DNA of 64,000 nt from Janthinobacterium sp. CG3 (GTDB lineage Bacteria; Pseudomonadota; Gammaproteobacteria; Burkholderiales; Burkholderiaceae_D). Shown in pieces: positions 61,320 to 64,000 of the stretch; within the stretch, counting starts at the first letter, position 1; the number at the start of each line of letters is the position of its first letter. A program made the position numbers and the translations under genes. The DNA is taken from positions 3,871,767 to 3,935,766 of the forward strand of contig NZ_KB467824.1 of NCBI RefSeq assembly GCF_000344615.1. The letters are read 5' to 3'. Below the pieces are notes generated by a model, which searched no databases, was not told where the DNA came from, and worked only from the letters and a program-made list of their open reading frames with translations.

Positions 61320-63716
61320 TTAGTTGCGTACCGGCTTGCCGGTTTGCATCATGCCCATGATCCGTTCCTGGGTTTTCGGGTGGTTCAGCAGTTCCAGGAA
61401 GGCTTTACGCTCCATGTCGAGGAACCACTGTTCGTTGACCAGGCTGCCCTGGTCGACGTCGCCGCCCGAAACGATCTCGGCGATCATCTCGCCCAGCTTG
61501 AAGTCGTGCGCGGAGATGAAGCCACCGTCGCGCATATTCACCAGCTGCGCCTTGATGGTGCCCCAGCCGTAACGGCCGGTGACCGCGACCGGGGTCTGCA
61601 GCGGCGGACGGAAGCCGGCGTCGAACATGGCGCGCGCTTCCACCTTGGCCACGTGCAGCAACTCGTACGGGTTGAAGACGATGACGTCGGAAGCCGACAG
61701 ATAACCCATTTTCTTGGCTTCCAGCGCCGATTTCGACACGTTGGCGGTGGCCGCGTTGGTGAAGCCGGCTTTCAGGAATTGCAGGATGTCGGTGCCCTGG
61801 GCTTCCTTGGCCGCGCGCACCGCCGCTTCCTTCAGACCGCCGCCGGCCGGGATCAGGCCGACGCCCACTTCCACCAGGCCGATGTAGGACTCGATCGAGG
61901 CGACGCGCTTGGACGCGTGCAGCGCCAGCTCGCAACCGCCGCCCAGGGCCAGGCCGGCCACCGCGGCGACCACCGGCACGTTCGAGTATTTCATCGCCAT
62001 GAAGGTATCTTGCAGCAGCTTGATACCCGGCTCCATCGCTTTCGCGCCGCCTTGCATGAACAATGGCAAGGCAGCTTGCAGGTCGGCACCGGCCGAGAAC
62101 GCGCCGCCGTCGGCGGCGTCGGCGTTCCAGATCACCAGTCCCTTGAAATTCTTCTCGGCTTCGGCCAGACCCATTTTCAGGCCGTTGATGACGCCTTCGC
62201 CGATCACGTGCATTTTGGTTTTCAGCGAGATCACCAGTACTTCGTCGTCGCTGTGCCACAGGCGTACCGAGTCGTCTTCGAAGACGGTGGTGCCAAAGGT
62301 CTTGCCGTCGATGGCGCCGCTGCCGAACACCGGCGCGCGGAACTGCTGGCGCTCGTACACGGCCAGGCTGGAGCGCGGCACGAAGCTGTTCGACGCGGCC
62401 GAGTACGAACCTGCCGGCGTGTGCACGCCTTTTTCGGCGACCGGGCCTTCCAGCACCCAGGCCGGCAACGGCGCGTTGCACAAGGCATGGCCGGCGGCGA
62501 TGTCTTCGTTGATCCAGGTGGCGATCTGGGTCCAGCCCGACGCCTGCCATGTTTCGAACGGGCCGACGTTCCAGCCAAAGCCCCAGCGCATCGCGAAATC
62601 GATGTCGCGGGCGTTGTCGGCGACCGTGTCCAGATGCACGGCGATGTAGTGGAAGGCGTCGCGGAAGATCGCCCACAGGAACTGCGCCTGCGGATTGGTC
62701 GATTCGCGCAAGGCCTTCATTTTCTTGACCGGGTCCTTTTCCTTCAGGATGCGGGCGACGATGTCGGCGGCCTTGCCGCCGCCGGCGACGTATTCGCCGG
62801 TGGCGAAGTCCAGGCGCTGGATTTCCTTACCGACTTTTTTGTAGAAGCCGGCGCCCGACTTCTGGCCCAGCGCGCCCGCTTCGACCAGCTTGGCCAGCAC
62901 GGCCGGGGTCTTGTAGATGGCGAAGAACGGGTCTTCCGGCAGGTTGTCCTGCATGGTCTTGATGACATGGCCCATCGTGTCCAGGCCGACCACGTCGGCG
63001 GTGCGGAAGGTGCCCGACTTGGCGCGGCCCAGCTTGGCGCCGGTCAGGTCGTCGACGACGTCGCAGGACAGGCCGAATTTCTCGGCTTCGTAGATGGTGG
63101 CCAGCATGCCGAACACGCCGACGCGGTTGGCGATGAAGTTCGGGGTGTCCTTGGCGCGCACGACGCCCTTGCCCAGCGTGGTGGTCAGGAACACTTCCAG
63201 CTGGTCGAGGATCTCCGGCTTGGTCGAGGTGGTCGGGATCAGTTCAACCAGGTGCATATAGCGCGGCGGGTTGAAGAAATGCACGCCGCAAAAGCGCGCC
63301 TTGAGTTCGTCGTCGAAGCCGTCGGCCAGCTTGTTGATCGACAGGCCCGAGGTGTTCGAGGCGAAGATCGCGTTCGGCGCGATATGCGGCGCGACCTTCT
63401 GGTACAGGTCGTGCTTCCATTCCATGCGCTCGGCGATGGCTTCGATGATCAGGTCGCAACCGGCCAGCAGGTCCAGGTTGTCTTCGTAGTTGGCGACCTG
63501 GATCAGGGCGGCGTCGTCCTTGTTGCCGAACGGCGCAGGGCTGAGCTTTTTCAGGTTGTCAATGGCGCGCAGCACGATGCCGTTCTTGGCACCCTCTTTG
63601 GCCGGCAGGTCGAACAGCACGACCGGCACTTTGGCGTTGATGCAATGGGCGGCGATTTGCGCGCCCATCACGCCGGCGCCGAGCACGGCTACTTTTTTCA
63701 CGATGAAATTGGTCAT
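61320..63716 (-). CDS. 3-hydroxyacyl-CoA dehydrogenase/enoyl-CoA hydratase, FadN-like
   Basis: A 798-residue bifunctional enzyme. The N-terminal NAD-binding motif is VKKVAVLGAGVMGAQIAAHCINAKVPVVLFDL, followed by the dehydrogenase signature (SNTSGLSINKLADGF, GVHFFNPPRYMHLVELIP). The hydratase/isomerase half is at the C-terminus (VAGLALGGGCELALHASKRVASIESYIGLVEVGVGLIPAGGGLKE). This order, dehydrogenase first, is that of FadN and opposite to E. coli FadB. The gene sits between the acyl-CoA dehydrogenase and thiolase genes of a beta-oxidation operon. AGAGGA precedes the ATG. Confidence 0.92.
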   Translation of the reverse strand: MTNFIVKKVAVLGAGVMGAQIAAHCINAKVPVVLFDLPAKEGAKNGIVLRAIDNLKKLSPAPFGNKDDAALIQVANYEDNLDLLAGCDLIIEAIAERMEWKHDLYQKVAPHIAPNAIFASNTSGLSINKLADGFDDELKARFCGVHFFNPPRYMHLVELIPTTSTKPEILDQLEVFLTTTLGKGVVRAKDTPNFIANRVGVFGMLATIYEAEKFGLSCDVVDDLTGAKLGRAKSGTFRTADVVGLDTMGHVIKTMQDNLPEDPFFAIYKTPAVLAKLVEAGALGQKSGAGFYKKVGKEIQRLDFATGEYVAGGGKAADIVARILKEKDPVKKMKALRESTNPQAQFLWAIFRDAFHYIAVHLDTVADNARDIDFAMRWGFGWNVGPFETWQASGWTQIATWINEDIAAGHALCNAPLPAWVLEGPVAEKGVHTPAGSYSAASNSFVPRSSLAVYERQQFRAPVFGSGAIDGKTFGTTVFEDDSVRLWHSDDEVLVISLKTKMHVIGEGVINGLKMGLAEAEKNFKGLVIWNADAADGGAFSAGADLQAALPLFMQGGAKAMEPGIKLLQDTFMAMKYSNVPVVAAVAGLALGGGCELALHASKRVASIESYIGLVEVGVGLIPAGGGLKEAAVRAAKEAQGTDILQFLKAGFTNAATANVSKSALEAKKMGYLSASDVIVFNPYELLHVAKVEARAMFDAGFRPPLQTPVAVTGRYGWGTIKAQLVNMRDGGFISAHDFKLGEMIAEIVSGGDVDQGSLVNEQWFLDMERKAFLELLNHPKTQERIMGMMQTGKPVRN

Positions 63717-63732
63717 AATAATCCTCTATCTC

Positions 63733-64000
63733 TTAGAACAAGTCGGCGTCGAGTGCCATCAGGCTGGCCGAACCGGAGCGCGCCTGACGGATCAGGGTGG
63801 CGGTTTCAGGTTGCAGGCGGGCGAAGTAGAAACGCGCCGTGGCCAGTTTCGCTTTGTAGAAATTGTCGCCGGACGATTCCTTCTCCAGCGCGATCTTCGC
63901 CATCTGGGCGAAGAAGTAGCTGTAGACCAGGTGGCCGACCACGCGCAGGTAAGGTACCGCCGCGGCGCCGACTTCGTCGGGGTTCTGGAACGCCTTCATG
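63733..64000 (-). CDS. acyl-CoA dehydrogenase, C-terminal part (cut by window end)
   Basis: The reading frame ends at 63733 and is open to the window edge. The visible ~89 residues (VPYLRVVGHLVYSYFFAQMAKIALEKESSGDNFYKAKLATARFYFARLQPETATLIRQARSGSASLM) match the C-terminal helical domain of the large bacterial acyl-CoA dehydrogenases that precede FadN-type genes. The first step of beta-oxidation would be catalysed by the rest of the protein outside the window. The ATG near 63999 is internal, not the start. It is followed after 16 bases by the FadN-like gene. Confidence 0.85.
   Translation of the reverse strand, partial: MKAFQNPDEVGAAAVPYLRVVGHLVYSYFFAQMAKIALEKESSGDNFYKAKLATARFYFARLQPETATLIRQARSGSASLMALDADLF

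Noticed and set aside
1-64000. CRISPR arrays, insertion sequences, integrases, prophage genes, tRNA or rRNA
   Set aside because: I looked for direct-repeat arrays, transposase and integrase motifs and tRNA-like folds and saw none.

Overview
The window is high-GC, gene-dense bacterial chromosome. The protein families and their pairings point to a betaproteobacterium of the Oxalobacteraceae (Massilia, Duganella or Janthinobacterium type). These include a czcI-C-B-A heavy-metal operon, a PhaM-like polyhydroxybutyrate granule protein, a FadN-type beta-oxidation operon, many GC-rich signalling proteins and glycine-rich lipoprotein leaders. The genus is an inference from remembered family resemblance, not from a search. 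I see no rRNA, tRNA, CRISPR array, insertion sequence or prophage.

Layout. 1-5.7 kb: the tail of an HxlR-type regulator, a lipoprotein that looks like a remnant of a sugar dehydrogenase, a hotdog thioesterase, a DUF3016 protein, then a response regulator with an HD-GYP c-di-GMP phosphodiesterase facing a double-GAF histidine kinase. 5.8-12 kb: the czcICBA metal efflux operon, closed by a UUCG hairpin. 12-18.5 kb: two hypothetical genes, a CHASE/PAS/GAF/GGDEF diguanylate cyclase, a small exported protein, a broken LysR gene and queC. 18.6-25 kb: tamA-tamB (outer-membrane assembly and lipid transport). 25-30.6 kb: a proline-rich peptide gene, an S9 peptidase, membrane proteins, a GIY-YIG protein behind a possible leader peptide, and a MarR regulator. 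30.7-35.7 kb: a three-gene SMC/kite/kleisin operon of MukBEF/MksBEF type with no adjacent nuclease gene. 35.9-38.7 kb: tandem DUF3108 proteins and phaM. 38.7-45.1 kb: a small conserved protein, a TPR response regulator with its kinase, a DUF418 membrane protein, and tag-mnmC, where mnmC has a degraded methyltransferase half. 45.2-50 kb: a MocR regulator divergent from an OsmC/PaiB pair, an AEC transporter and a methyltransferase. 50-55.6 kb: PhoD phosphatase, a DUF4142 protein, AraC, monooxygenase and HxlR genes, and a response regulator with an AraC output domain. 55.7-64 kb: a TonB-dependent receptor, a small basic protein preceded by a structured RNA leader with a strong terminator, and a beta-oxidation operon (acyl-CoA dehydrogenase, FadN-like, thiolase, then an enoyl-CoA isomerase-like protein after a terminator).

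Three families of intergenic palindromes recur across the window. Family A is built on GTCGGRTTA...TAAYCCGAC. Family B is GGGGACAGACCACG with a variable but paired interior. Family C is a GGGGTCGGACCCC or CCAAGGC type. The observations most worth a second look are the nuclease-less SMC operon, the structured RNA upstream of the small basic protein, the covarying family B hairpins, and several genes caught in decay (LysR, a sugar dehydrogenase remnant, a secreted-protein remnant, the MnmC methyltransferase domain).
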